Assembly: GCA_028820845.1 (NCBI GenBank)
Contig: JAPPII010000076.1
Coordinates: 25,340-89,339 of the forward strand
DNA: 64,000 nucleotides
Origin: Candidatus Poribacteria bacterium
GTDB taxonomy: Bacteria > Poribacteria > WGA-4E > WGA-3G
Direction: 5' to 3'
Shown here: piece by piece, positions 27,219-36,561 of the stretch
Layout of the letters: the number at the start of each line of letters is the position of its first letter
How positions within the stretch are numbered: position 1 is the stretch's first letter
The notes under the pieces: generated by a model
The model's database searches: none
What the model was told of the DNA's origin: nothing
What the model saw: only the letters and a program-made list of their open reading frames with translations
Made by a program: the position numbers and the translations under genes

Positions 27219-29114
27219 CTACCTTACTTGCGTACCGAGGGGCATCTCTTTTTCAAGGGTTGCCAAAACTACAGAATCTCCGCTTCCTGCAAGCACCATA
27301 CCTTGTGATTTGACGTTGCGAATCGTGGCGGGTTCTAAATTTGCGACGATTATGACCTGTTTTCCGACCAACACTTCTGGGGTGTAATGTTCAGCAATGC
27401 CAGCAACGAGTTGCCGTTTTTCAGTGCCGAGGTCTACCTGTAATTTGAGGAGCCGGTCGGCACCTTCAATAGGTTCAGCAGCGAGAATCTTCGCAACCCG
27501 TAAGTCAAGTTTCTGGAAATCAGCAAAGGAAATCAAGCCCGTGGTTTTCTTTTCCTGCTTCTGCTGCGGTTTCGCCTTGGGTTTCGGCTGCGGCTGTTTT
27601 TGCTTTTTGGTATCAATGCGTGGGAAAATAGGTTCACCCCTGCTGACCTGTATTCCTACGGATAGACCTCCCCATTCTGTGGCAGTATCGAATGTCGTCA
27701 AACCGATTTGGTTCTGAATTTTCTCTGCCGTTTCGGGAAGAAAAGGTGAAATCAGGACAGAGATAATCCGAAGTGCTTCTAAACTGTTGTAAAGGACAGT
27801 CCCCATTCTCGGTTTCGTTTCAGGTTTCGCGAGCGTCCAGACTTGGGTCTGTTGGACATACCGATTGATGCGGCGGACAAACTCCCAGATGGTTTCCAAC
27901 GCTGCATCAAAGGCGAACGTCTTTATATGCGCATCTAACTGGTCAATCGTAGTCTGCGCCATGGCTTTGATTTCGTCATCGAATTCCCCGGGTGTTGTTG
28001 GCGCAGGCACGCCTTCAAAGTTTTTGTTGAGTAGACCGAGGACGCGATTAAGTAGATTACCGAGATCGTTTGCGAGATCGGCATTATAGCGGGCGTGCAA
28101 ACGGGCAGGACGGTAGTCACCATCGTTTCCGAAACTGAATTCGCGCAGCAAGTAATAACGGAAGGGATCAACCCCATAAGTCGCGATGTCGCCATCCATA
28201 TCAATGAAGATACCCCGCGTTTTGCTCAGAGCCTCACCGTCCTTAGTCAACCAACCGTGTCCGACGATATGTTTAGGAAGCGGCAAGTCCGCAGCCATTA
28301 GCATTGCGGGCCAAAGCAGGGCGTGAAAACGGGTGATGTCTTTTCCCATCATGTGAACATCGGCGGGCCAAAAGGTACGGTACTGCTCGCTATCAGTTTC
28401 ATAACCGAGTGCAGTAATATAATTACTCAGAGCCTCTATCCAGATGTAGATGATGTGCTGCGGATCAAATGGAAACGGAATTCCCCAAGATAAGGAAGCC
28501 CGAGAAATACTTACATCTTGTAATCCAGATTCCAGAAAGTTTAATAACTCATTACGACGCGCTGGCGGATAGACGAAGTTCGGATTCTCGTGGATATGTG
28601 CGAGCAAACGATCCTGATACTTGGAAAGTCTAAAAAAGTAATTTTCCTCTTCCAACCATTGCAGTGGTAGCTTATGAACAGGACAGACTTTTTCGTCCGT
28701 TAGTTCTTTCTCTGAAAAGAACTCTTCGCACGAGAGGCAGTAATACCCTTCGTACTTCCCCTTATAAACATCACCGTTATCATAGAGCACATTCAGGAAT
28801 TTTTGCGCGCCGCGCTTGTGCACATCACTTGTTGTCCGAAAAAAGATGTCATGTGAAATGTTCAGGCGTTCCCAGAGTTTAACGAACGTTGGCGCGATTT
28901 TATCACAATAGGCTTGCGGTGAGAGGCCTTCCTCTTTCGCAGCGTTATATACATTGGCAGCATGTTCGTCAACACCGGTAAGAAAGCAAACTTCATTGCC
29001 TTTGAGACGGTGATATCGCGCTAAGACATCAGCAGCGATAGTGGTATAGGCATTTCCCGCGTGTGGTTCACTGTTAGGATAATAGATCGGGGTGGTGACG
29101 TAAAAGGTGCTCAT
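27219..29114 (-). CDS. metG: Methionyl-tRNA synthetase with C-terminal tRNA-binding domain
   Basis: 631 residues; charges tRNA-Met for initiation and elongation. Class I signatures: the HIGH-like motif in SEPHAGNAYT near residue 18 and the KMSKS-like motif in ALSKTRG. A single zinc knuckle (YCLSCEEFF with CPVHK) is seen. A Lys/Gln/Pro-rich linker (about 500-520) leads to a Trbp111/EMAP-type domain (FADFQKLDLRVAKI, GTEKRQLVAGIAEHY). GGAAGGA precedes the ATG. It is followed closely by the addB-like gene and preceded by holB. Confidence 0.95.
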   Translation of the reverse strand: MSTFYVTTPIYYPNSEPHAGNAYTTIAADVLARYHRLKGNEVCFLTGVDEHAANVYNAAKEEGLSPQAYCDKIAPTFVKLWERLNISHDIFFRTTSDVHKRGAQKFLNVLYDNGDVYKGKYEGYYCLSCEEFFSEKELTDEKVCPVHKLPLQWLEEENYFFRLSKYQDRLLAHIHENPNFVYPPARRNELLNFLESGLQDVSISRASLSWGIPFPFDPQHIIYIWIEALSNYITALGYETDSEQYRTFWPADVHMMGKDITRFHALLWPAMLMAADLPLPKHIVGHGWLTKDGEALSKTRGIFIDMDGDIATYGVDPFRYYLLREFSFGNDGDYRPARLHARYNADLANDLGNLLNRVLGLLNKNFEGVPAPTTPGEFDDEIKAMAQTTIDQLDAHIKTFAFDAALETIWEFVRRINRYVQQTQVWTLAKPETKPRMGTVLYNSLEALRIISVLISPFLPETAEKIQNQIGLTTFDTATEWGGLSVGIQVSRGEPIFPRIDTKKQKQPQPKPKAKPQQKQEKKTTGLISFADFQKLDLRVAKILAAEPIEGADRLLKLQVDLGTEKRQLVAGIAEHYTPEVLVGKQVIIVANLEPATIRNVKSQGMVLAGSGDSVVLATLEKEMPLGTQVR

Positions 29115-29226
29115 TGTCCTTCCTTTTTCGGAGTCCGGTTTTTGTTAAAAAATTATAGCATAAGAGAACCGGTCTGTCAAACCGCTTCTGCCTAATTTTG
29201 TTACCCTTAAAACCGAAAAACACAAT

Positions 29227-30183
29227 CTACTTCAATAATTTTAAACACATCACTTCCAAAGCCAAGGTGGCGTTTGTGTTTGTATTTTCGATAAGGGATT
29301 TGGTATCAAAAACGATCTGGATGGCTTGTTGGATACGCAGATGAGAATAATGGGGAACAAGTGTTTGGAGCTCTTCAACGGAATGAATATGTGTTATTAA
29401 TTCGAGTGGTGCGCCTTGTTGCAAAAAAAGTAAGTCGCGATACCATGTGACCAAACTATCTAAAGTTTCAGGATTATCTTTGAAGTTCTCGGCGAGCCTA
29501 AAAGCAGCCAATAAATCCGTCTCCTTGAGGATCTCAGGGATTTCTTCGGTAAGTGCACCCCCCTTTTCAAGTTGGGTGATTGCTTTTCCAATTGCCCCGC
29601 CTGCGGCAATTGCAAGTGTTGTCGCCTGCTCCGGCGTGACTGAAAATCTATCCGTCAAAACCGCTACTAATTCCTGCGTCGGCATCGGGTGAAATTGGAG
29701 GATCTGACAACGAGAACGCGTCGTTGGCAGCAGTACTTGAATGTTCGACGTAAGCAGAATCAAAACAGAAGAGGCAGGCGGCTCCTCAAGCGTTTTAAGC
29801 AAGCAGTTCTCCGCTTCTGCATTCATCCGCTCCACGTCCGTCAAGATGTAAACCTTCCGACTCGCTTCAAGCGGCTCGTAGATAATCTGTTTTTGCAACT
29901 CCCGAATTTGTCCTATCCGCAGTAGGCTGCCTTCAGGTCGGATGAACTGTAGATCTGGATGGTTTCCAGAATCCACTTTCCGACAAGCGAGACATGTTCC
30001 GCATACCGTAGGGGGCTGTGCGTCTTGTTGGCAGAAGATCAGCTGTGCGAAATAGCGAGCGACCATCTCTTTTCCAACACCCGTTCGTCCGACAAAAAGA
30101 TATGCCCCCGCGATACGATCCGATGCCACGGTTCGCTGGAGTTGTTCAATAATATGTTGATGTCCAATGACTGGGTTTTGCAT
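29227..30183 (-). CDS. holB: DNA polymerase III subunit delta-prime
   Basis: 318 residues; part of the clamp-loader complex of the replicase. The AAA+ Walker A is GRTGVGKE, a zinc-binding Cys cluster (VCGTCLAC) follows, and the SRC motif is in TTRSRCQ, as in delta-prime/DnaX-like subunits. ATG 30183 is chosen because GGAAGGA lies 5 nt upstream; the frame could also begin at an in-frame TTG four codons earlier. It is 46 nt downstream of tmk, the usual tmk-holB pairing of bacteria. Confidence 0.92.
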   Translation of the reverse strand: MQNPVIGHQHIIEQLQRTVASDRIAGAYLFVGRTGVGKEMVARYFAQLIFCQQDAQPPTVCGTCLACRKVDSGNHPDLQFIRPEGSLLRIGQIRELQKQIIYEPLEASRKVYILTDVERMNAEAENCLLKTLEEPPASSVLILLTSNIQVLLPTTRSRCQILQFHPMPTQELVAVLTDRFSVTPEQATTLAIAAGGAIGKAITQLEKGGALTEEIPEILKETDLLAAFRLAENFKDNPETLDSLVTWYRDLLFLQQGAPLELITHIHSVEELQTLVPHYSHLRIQQAIQIVFDTKSLIENTNTNATLALEVMCLKLLK

Positions 30184-30229
30184 TTTTCCTTCCAAAAAGG
30201 GAGAAGCACCTGCAATTCGGAAACCGCGC

Positions 30230-30844
30230 TTACCATGCGTAATCTTGATATTCGGCTAAGACCTCGGCGTGGACAACATCTGGAGACTGCGTAGCATCTA
30301 TCAGTTTGACGCGATGTGGGTTCGCCTTCGCAACAGATAGATATCCTTCGCGAACTTTACGATGCAATTCCAACGCCTCTCTGTCCAGACGGTCACGATG
30401 CGCCCCCCCTTGCTGTTGGCGTGATAGTCCGATCTCAGGGGGCAGATCGAGAATAAAGGTGATGTCAGGGGTCAACCCACCCGTGGCAATGCGATTTAAC
30501 TGGTGAATAAACGCCAGATCAATGCCGCCACGGTAGCCTTGATAAGCCACTGAAGCGTCAATAAACCTATCAGATATGACAATTTGGTTCGCTGCCAATG
30601 CGGGGTGTATAAGTTCTTGGACGTGTTGTGCCCGTGCGGCAGCGATTAACAACAACTCTGTCATCGGCGTTATGCCTTCGGATGTGAGGAAAATATCGCG
30701 AATACGCTCAGCAATAGGCGGGCCACCGGGTTCACGGGTCAGTAGCACATTTGAGCCCAAGGCGGTTGCGAGCCGTTGTGCCTGTGTAGTCTTGCCAGAG
30801 CCTTCTACGCCTTCAAATGTAATGAAAATTCCGCGTCGTGCCAT
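30230..30844 (-). CDS. tmk: Thymidylate kinase
   Basis: 204 residues; phosphorylates dTMP to dTDP. The P-loop is EGVEGSGKTTQ, the DRY-like motif is SDRFIDASVAYQG, and the LID region is around LSRQQQGGAHRDRLD. The start ATG 30844 (MARRGIFITFEG) has GAGAGGA 4 nt upstream; upstream codons in the same frame run into the preceding gene and have no ribosome site. It is followed by holB in the same transcript. Confidence 0.95.
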   Translation of the reverse strand: MARRGIFITFEGVEGSGKTTQAQRLATALGSNVLLTREPGGPPIAERIRDIFLTSEGITPMTELLLIAAARAQHVQELIHPALAANQIVISDRFIDASVAYQGYRGGIDLAFIHQLNRIATGGLTPDITFILDLPPEIGLSRQQQGGAHRDRLDREALELHRKVREGYLSVAKANPHRVKLIDATQSPDVVHAEVLAEYQDYAW

Positions 30845-30855
30845 ATTTCCTCTCT

Positions 30856-31869
30856 TTAGATAAAAAGCACCCACATCGGATTTTCACCAACTGCGTAGTT
30901 TGCAAGTGGCGATAATTTGCCGGTGTCTCGATCAATGCGATAGGTGGCGAGTCTGCCAGAGCCTTGTCCACCGACAAACAGGAAATTGCCTGTTCCGTCA
31001 ATATTGAAAACGCGCGGCGTCGGTTCAGTGTGTTGATGACCGACAGCACTTAATTTGCCGCTCTCTGCATCAATTGTGAATTCTGCGATGCTGTCATGCC
31101 CGCGGTTGGAGACATAGAGAAACGTCCCCTGCGGATCAATGTGGATTTGGGCGCAGGTGTTATCTGCCTCAAAATCTGCGGGGAGAGTAGAAAGGTCTTC
31201 TTGTAAATCCATCAAGATTCCTGGATGCTCCCCTTCTTGAAGCGTATACGCTGAGACACTGGATCCCTGCTCGTTTGAGAAATAGAGGATTGGCTTGCTC
31301 GGATGAAAGCAGAAATGTCGTGGTCCAACCGGCGCACCCGGATTGAGATTCCCAACCGGATTTTGGGCGAGCGTGCCTGTCTCCTCGTCGAAATGAAACT
31401 GATAGATAGCATTGCGAGGGACAGTATGCGGGACAAAGGCATACCGGTTTGAGGCATCTGTCTCAATGCAGTGCGCGTGTATATCGGTCTCAACGGTCTG
31501 AAGCGGTTCGCCTTGGACAGTTTTATCGTCGCCGATTGCATGAACGGTAACTTTGCCTGCACCGTAATAGGCAGATAATAGGAAATTCCCCGTTTTGTCC
31601 GTTGCAATATAACACGTATCGGCATCAAGTTGGACTGTCCGCAAGTGTGAAAGATGTCTCGTCCCTTCATCAATACGGAAACTTGCGATTTCTCGACTCG
31701 ATCGAAGCCCGGCGTATAAGTAGTTGCCACACGGCGAGAGTGCTAAGGGACCCGGAGAGCCACTAACACCAATATTTTCCTGTAATTCAATACTACCATT
31801 AGAGACATCGAATGTATAGATAGCGATTCTGTTTTCTCCTGCTATAGAGAGATAGACGTGCGTTTGCAT
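30856..31869 (-). CDS. Lactonase-family seven-bladed beta-propeller (YbhE-like)
   Basis: 337 residues of repeating WD-like beta-propeller sequence, including SPCGNYLYAGLRSSREIASFRID, SNRYAFVPHTVPRNAIYQF and FLYVSNRGHDSIAEF. This matches the 6-phosphogluconolactonase family PF10282, in which E. coli Pgl hydrolyses the lactone in the pentose phosphate pathway; many family members have other or unknown substrates. Start ATG 31869 (MQTHVYLSIAGE) is preferred to upstream codons that overlap the thiolase gene. It is 17 nt after the thiolase stop. No signal peptide. Confidence 0.85.
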   Translation of the reverse strand: MQTHVYLSIAGENRIAIYTFDVSNGSIELQENIGVSGSPGPLALSPCGNYLYAGLRSSREIASFRIDEGTRHLSHLRTVQLDADTCYIATDKTGNFLLSAYYGAGKVTVHAIGDDKTVQGEPLQTVETDIHAHCIETDASNRYAFVPHTVPRNAIYQFHFDEETGTLAQNPVGNLNPGAPVGPRHFCFHPSKPILYFSNEQGSSVSAYTLQEGEHPGILMDLQEDLSTLPADFEADNTCAQIHIDPQGTFLYVSNRGHDSIAEFTIDAESGKLSAVGHQHTEPTPRVFNIDGTGNFLFVGGQGSGRLATYRIDRDTGKLSPLANYAVGENPMWVLFI

Positions 31870-31886
31870 ATTTTTATAATTACCTC

Positions 31887-33077
31887 TTAAGAAAAAATCT
31901 GAAAAATACCGGCGGCACCCATGCCTCCGCCGACACACATTGTTACCATACCGTATTGGTGATTTTGCCTACGCATCTCATTAATCAGGCTTACCGTGAG
32001 TTTCGCGCCAGTGCAACCGAGTGGATGTCCCAGAGCGACTGCACCCCCATTGACGTTTACCTTTTCAGTCGGCAATCCCACCTCTTGAATTACAGACAAG
32101 GCTTGCACGGCAAATGCTTCGTTGAGTTCTATAATATCTATATCCGCTAAAGTGAGTCCTGCGGATGTGAGTGCCTTTGGGATTGCGGGCACGGGTCCGA
32201 TCCCCATGATTTCAGGAGGAACACCGGCTGTCGCGTAACTGACGAAACGGACTAAGGGTTCGTAACCTTCCGCTTTCGCGCGTGCCTCAGACATCAGGAC
32301 GACAGCGGCAGCAGCGTCGCTCATCTGCGAGGCATTACCAGCCGTCACTGTACCGTCTTTATGAAAAACAGGCTTGAGCGATGCCAACGCCTCTGATGAA
32401 GTATCCCGACGCGGTCCTTCATCGATATCAAAAACAGTACGCACAGTTTCAGGCGTTTCTGCTGAGTTAAAGTGTGTCTCTTCTATCTTGAGCGGGACAA
32501 TTTCTTTTTGGAATTTACCCGAATCAATCGCGGCGATTGCCTTGCGGTGGCTCTGATAAGCATAAGCATCTTGTGCGTCACGAGATATACTATATTTCCG
32601 CGCCAGATTTTCAGCCGTCAAACCCATGCTGAGATAGGCATCGGGTGCGTGTTCTATGAGTGCTGGGTTCGGCGAGAGGTTCACACCGAACGGTACCTGA
32701 CTCATACTCTCTACACCACCAGCGATAACCACCTCAGCACGTCCGGATAGAATCTGCTCAGCACCCATCGTGATTGTTTCTAAACCCGATGCACAGAATC
32801 GGTTGATTGTGATGGCAGGCACGGAAACCGGAAACCCAGCGCGTAAACTTGCGATTCGGGCGAGGTTATAGCCTTGCGGTCCCTCGTGTGTGGCGCACCC
32901 GATGATAACGTCGTCCACCGCCTCCAGATCGAGTTGTGGGAGTCGCTCGACTGTGCCGCGGAGGGCAGCAGCGGCAAGTTCGTCCGGACGTGTGTTCTTC
33001 AGAGCACCTCTACCGGCTTTCCCTACGGCTGTGCGTACAGCGGATACGATGACGGCGTTCGGGATCGTCTGCTTCAT
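31887..33077 (-). CDS. Acetyl-CoA C-acyltransferase (thiolase)
   Basis: About 396 residues, the normal length. It condenses or cleaves acyl-CoA and acetyl-CoA. The nucleophilic Cys is in [11 protein letters not shown], the His in [14 protein letters not shown], and the second Cys in [13 protein letters not shown] 33077 is preceded by AGAGAGGAAG and overlaps the stop of the upstream enoyl-CoA hydratase gene as ATGA, so the two are translationally coupled. With that partner it forms a beta-oxidation pair; either degradative or biosynthetic use is possible. Confidence 0.92.
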   Translation of the reverse strand: MKQTIPNAVIVSAVRTAVGKAGRGALKNTRPDELAAAALRGTVERLPQLDLEAVDDVIIGCATHEGPQGYNLARIASLRAGFPVSVPAITINRFCASGLETITMGAEQILSGRAEVVIAGGVESMSQVPFGVNLSPNPALIEHAPDAYLSMGLTAENLARKYSISRDAQDAYAYQSHRKAIAAIDSGKFQKEIVPLKIEETHFNSAETPETVRTVFDIDEGPRRDTSSEALASLKPVFHKDGTVTAGNASQMSDAAAAVVLMSEARAKAEGYEPLVRFVSYATAGVPPEIMGIGPVPAIPKALTSAGLTLADIDIIELNEAFAVQALSVIQEVGLPTEKVNVNGGAVALGHPLGCTGAKLTVSLINEMRRQNHQYGMVTMCVGGGMGAAGIFQIFS

Positions 33078-34063
33078 TTTCTTCCTCTCTGGAGCGTTGC
33101 CTCTATTCTGGCGTGCGTCCCTTGTTCGCCACAAAGACTGAGAAATACCTCGCGTTCCAAGTCAAGCATATACTGTTCGGCAACAAACTGTGGGGCTGAA
33201 AGTTTGCCCCCACAGAGGACATACGCTAATCTATTAGCGAGGTGCTGCGTATAGTCATCAATAGCATCCGCTTGTCGAAGTAGATGCGTCTGTAGATGAA
33301 GTCGCGTAATCCCTTCCTCACCGAGTACAAACATCTCTGGAGGTTCGGGTTGATGGTAACCCGCTTCGTGCATTGAGAGGACAAGTTGCTTGGCATCGTC
33401 AAGATGCGTCTCTTGATTTGACGAGATCGAATCCGTCTGTCGGAGATAACCGAGTTCGACTGCCTCTGCTGCGTTCTGAGAGACCTTCGAGTCTCGGAGT
33501 GTGTCAAAAGCCTTATTGACATAAGGAAATAGCGTTTGGACGGGTGCGGGAAGGGTTACACCCTCCAGACAGCGAAGTGCCATCTCCTTCGTACCACCAC
33601 CAACGGGGATCAGTCCAACGCGGAGTTCAACGAGTCCGATGGAACTTTCCGTGAAGGCTTGCACGGCATCAGCACCGAACGCGAGTTCACACCCGCCACC
33701 GAGTGCCATGCCCTTTGTCGCTGCCACAACAGGTTTTGATACACTCCGAAGTCTCGTACAAACGTGCTGGAGTTTGCGGACTGTTGCCGAAATTGCGTCC
33801 CAATCTTGGTTCTTAGCACGCTCCAGCAGAAGGATAAGGTTGAGTCCGACCGAAAAGTTTTTCGCTTCTGTGGCGACAATCATACCTGCGTAATTGGCTT
33901 CTACCTCGTCCAATGCTGCCTCAAACATCTCCAGCGTTCCATCTTCAATGATGTTCAACTTGCTATGCAGTTCAAGTCGGACAATGCCGTCGCCAATGTC
34001 TATTAGGCTAGCATCTGCATTGGAAATGATAGGTTTAGCACTTGTTGTTTTTAATATTGACAT
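33074..34063 (-). CDS. Enoyl-CoA hydratase/isomerase module (FadN-type C-terminal half)
   Basis: 329 residues. The crotonase fold shows the oxyanion-hole stretch NFSVGLNL and the second loop GMALGGGCELAFGAD, then ELRVGLIPVGGGTKEMAL. The wording through the C-terminus ([38 protein letters not shown]) is that of the hydratase end of FadN/FadB-like multifunctional proteins. In those proteins a 3-hydroxyacyl-CoA dehydrogenase domain precedes it; here that domain is absent and the gene starts cleanly. It overlaps the thiolase gene by ATGA. Confidence 0.85.
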   Translation of the reverse strand: MSILKTTSAKPIISNADASLIDIGDGIVRLELHSKLNIIEDGTLEMFEAALDEVEANYAGMIVATEAKNFSVGLNLILLLERAKNQDWDAISATVRKLQHVCTRLRSVSKPVVAATKGMALGGGCELAFGADAVQAFTESSIGLVELRVGLIPVGGGTKEMALRCLEGVTLPAPVQTLFPYVNKAFDTLRDSKVSQNAAEAVELGYLRQTDSISSNQETHLDDAKQLVLSMHEAGYHQPEPPEMFVLGEEGITRLHLQTHLLRQADAIDDYTQHLANRLAYVLCGGKLSAPQFVAEQYMLDLEREVFLSLCGEQGTHARIEATLQRGRK

Positions 34064-34093
34064 TCAGTAACTTACCTTCCAACCGCTAACTTG

Positions 34094-34495
34094 CTAATCT
34101 ACATCGAAATGATAGACGATTTCATCGAAGCGGTCGGCTGCGAACGTGAATAAAAAAATTAGATTCTCGGTCCCGGTGCAACGGAGCGAATGCTTGGCAT
34201 TAGCGGGTATGAAAACGGATGCCCCCGCACTGAGCGATGCCTCACAATCCTCTACTGTTACATACCCGGAACCGCTGATAACATAATACGTCTCTTCGGG
34301 TTCATGATAATGAAGGGGAAGTAGGGTTCCGGGAGCCATCTCTGCTATGCCAGTAGACAGCCGACCACTCGGTCCGCGTTCACCGGATATAAGGATTTTC
34401 CAACGGATCGGACTCTTGGCAGCGAGGTCTGGATCGTCCCAAGTTTCCCAATCAAGTTCTGATTGGTTGAGGATAATCGGTTTCTGTTGACTCAT
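34094..34495 (-). CDS. Cupin-domain protein
   Basis: 133 residues forming a single double-stranded beta-helix. The metal-binding cupin motifs are LPLHYHEPEETYYVISGSG (His and Glu ligands) and SVFIPANAKHSLRCTG. Small cupins can be enzymes or ligand sensors. ATG 34495 with GGAG 8 nt upstream is favoured over an open extension to 34555 that lacks a ribosome site. It lies 30 nt before the ECH gene on the same strand. The function is unknown. Confidence 0.85.
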   Translation of the reverse strand: MSQQKPIILNQSELDWETWDDPDLAAKSPIRWKILISGERGPSGRLSTGIAEMAPGTLLPLHYHEPEETYYVISGSGYVTVEDCEASLSAGASVFIPANAKHSLRCTGTENLIFLFTFAADRFDEIVYHFDVD

Positions 34496-34564
34496 GACAC
34501 ACACTCCGATAACCAGAGGAGGACTCATTATTTTTAGAGCCGAGATCTCTGGCAAAATTATAGG

Positions 34565-34825
34565 TTAGCGACTTAACGCTTCCAATTCAATACGAAAACG
34601 CTCCTCACAGGCAGCAAGCAGGTCTTCAATGACTTTCTCTGTAGTCCCAGCCTCAGCAACAAGGGTTTTCATCTGCTCTACTGCAAAAGACGGGACATGG
34701 CTAAAACAGTTCTGAGAAGACTTGTCGAGATGATTCCCAACGTTTAAACTCAACACTAACAAAAGGGCATGTTCCAATCTTTCGATGCGCGCGTCGCGCG
34801 CTTTAAGTTCTTCCAACATATCCAT
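34565..34825 (-). CDS. Small helical protein, unknown function
   Basis: 86 residues with a coiled-coil-like start (MLEELKARDARIERLEHAL) and an alpha-helical end (KVIEDLLAACEERFRIELEAL). AGAGG lies 7 nt upstream of the ATG. It is 15 nt from the ilvD stop and probably part of the same leftward transcript. No known domain is recognised; the first helix could dimerise. Confidence 0.6.
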   Translation of the reverse strand: MDMLEELKARDARIERLEHALLLVLSLNVGNHLDKSSQNCFSHVPSFAVEQMKTLVAEAGTTEKVIEDLLAACEERFRIELEALSR

Positions 34826-34840
34826 TTGGATGCCTCTGTG

Positions 34841-36520
34841 TTATCCTGTTACAGCACCTTGAGAAGCAGAAGATACAGCGTTTGCGTACTTCGCCATGAC
34901 ACCGCGGGTATAAAGCGGTTCAGGGGGTGTCCACTGCTCAAAACGTGCCTGAATTTCCGCGTCGGAGAGTTGAACGTCAAGCTTGCGTGCCTTAGCATCA
35001 ATGACGATTTCATCTCCCTCTTGGATGATAGCAAGGGGCCCGCCCTTTGCCGCTTCAGGCGCGACATGGCAGATCATGAAACCGTGTGTCGCGCCAGAAA
35101 ACCTACCGTCTGTTAAAAGGGCGACATCTTCACTCAAACCCGCCCCGACAATTGCTGCCGTTACGCCCAACATCTCGCGCATGCCAGGCCCCCCAGTGGG
35201 TCCCTCATAACGGATAACAACCACGTCGCCGGGTTTAATCTCCCCACCTTTAATAGCGGCGAAGGTGTCCTCTTCACGCTCAAAGATACGCGCTGGACCA
35301 CGATGAAGGGTTTTGTCCTGTCCGGCTAACTTGAGAACACACCCATCGGGCGCGAGGTTACCCCGTAAGATAGCAAAACCACCTGTGGGTTTAAGCGGTG
35401 CATCCACGGGTCTAACGACCACCTGTCCCTCGGTTTCAGTCGATGCATTCGCCTCTTCACCAATAGTTTTACCTGTGACCGTGAGTTCGTCGGTGTGAAG
35501 CAAACCCGCCTCCGCCATGCGTTTCGCCAAGAACGGAATACCTCCCGCTTCATAGAGATCGTTCGCGACAAACTGTCCGCCCGGCTTCAGGTCGGCTAAC
35601 ACAGGAGTTCTTTGACTAATGGCGTGGAAGTCTTCAAGTGTTATCGGGACCTGTGCTTCGTGCGCAATAGCGAGGAGGTGTAGAACGCCGTTGGTCGAAC
35701 CAGCAGTTGCGGCAACAGAGGTAATAGCATTCTCAAGCGACTTACGGGTGATAATCTGACTGGGGCGCCGGTCAGCAGCGAGCATGTCGATGATGAGTTG
35801 CCCGGCTTTGTACGCCTCATTGTCCTTATCCTCGACGACAGCAGGAACGCTCCCGCTTCCCATCGGTGCAATACCTAACATTTCAACGGCTGTCGCCATC
35901 GTATTCGCAGTAAATTGCCCACCGCATGCGCCGGGACCAGGACACCCTTTACTAATCAGGTCGTCAAGTTCCTCAACAGTTATCGTGCCTTCCGCATGTT
36001 GGCCGACCGCTTCAAATACGTCCTGAATCGTGACATCACGTCCCTGAAACTTGCCCGGCATGATTGAACCGCCATAAAGTGTGAGCGAGGGAATGTCTAA
36101 CCGCGCCAATGCCATGACAGTGCCGGGAACGGTTTTGTCGCATCCACAGAGCGCTACGACGGCATCAAACATGTTCCCGATGGAAACCAATTCGATGGAA
36201 TCAGCGATGATTTCTCGACTGATGAGCGAGGTTTTCATGCCTTCGGTGCCCATGGTAATGCCATCAGAAATGCTAACAGTGTTGAATTCAAGAGGCGTAC
36301 CGCCCGCGGCGCGAATTCCTTCTTTGACCTTGGCGGCGAGCCGTCTCAGGTGAAAGTTACAAGGTCCGATCTCGATCCATGTATTGGCAACCCCGATAAT
36401 TGGTTTGTCAAGGTCCTCTGGCGCGAGTCCACCGTTGCCGAACATGAGCATCGTGCGTGCGGCGGCGCGGTCGGGACCATCGGTAATCGCATAACTTCGG
36501 GGTTTCAATTTATTGGACAT
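34841..36520 (-). CDS. ilvD: Dihydroxy-acid dehydratase
   Basis: 559 residues; converts dihydroxyvalerate intermediates to the keto acids of valine and isoleucine. Iron-sulfur ligand Cys residues are seen in IGPCNFH (C54), [11 protein letters not shown] and [12 protein letters not shown], and the C-terminal half carries [15 protein letters not shown] wording ([12 protein letters not shown]) and the [10 protein letters not shown] segment. Family members carry a 2Fe-2S or 4Fe-4S cluster. It is separate from the ilvBNC operon and has no T-box upstream, so it is regulated differently. Confidence 0.96.
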   Translation of the reverse strand: MSNKLKPRSYAITDGPDRAAARTMLMFGNGGLAPEDLDKPIIGVANTWIEIGPCNFHLRRLAAKVKEGIRAAGGTPLEFNTVSISDGITMGTEGMKTSLISREIIADSIELVSIGNMFDAVVALCGCDKTVPGTVMALARLDIPSLTLYGGSIMPGKFQGRDVTIQDVFEAVGQHAEGTITVEELDDLISKGCPGPGACGGQFTANTMATAVEMLGIAPMGSGSVPAVVEDKDNEAYKAGQLIIDMLAADRRPSQIITRKSLENAITSVAATAGSTNGVLHLLAIAHEAQVPITLEDFHAISQRTPVLADLKPGGQFVANDLYEAGGIPFLAKRMAEAGLLHTDELTVTGKTIGEEANASTETEGQVVVRPVDAPLKPTGGFAILRGNLAPDGCVLKLAGQDKTLHRGPARIFEREEDTFAAIKGGEIKPGDVVVIRYEGPTGGPGMREMLGVTAAIVGAGLSEDVALLTDGRFSGATHGFMICHVAPEAAKGGPLAIIQEGDEIVIDAKARKLDVQLSDAEIQARFEQWTPPEPLYTRGVMAKYANAVSSASQGAVTG

Positions 36521-36561
36521 TTTTTCTATTTTCTCCTAAAATTCAAGGTGTATGAAGTGTA

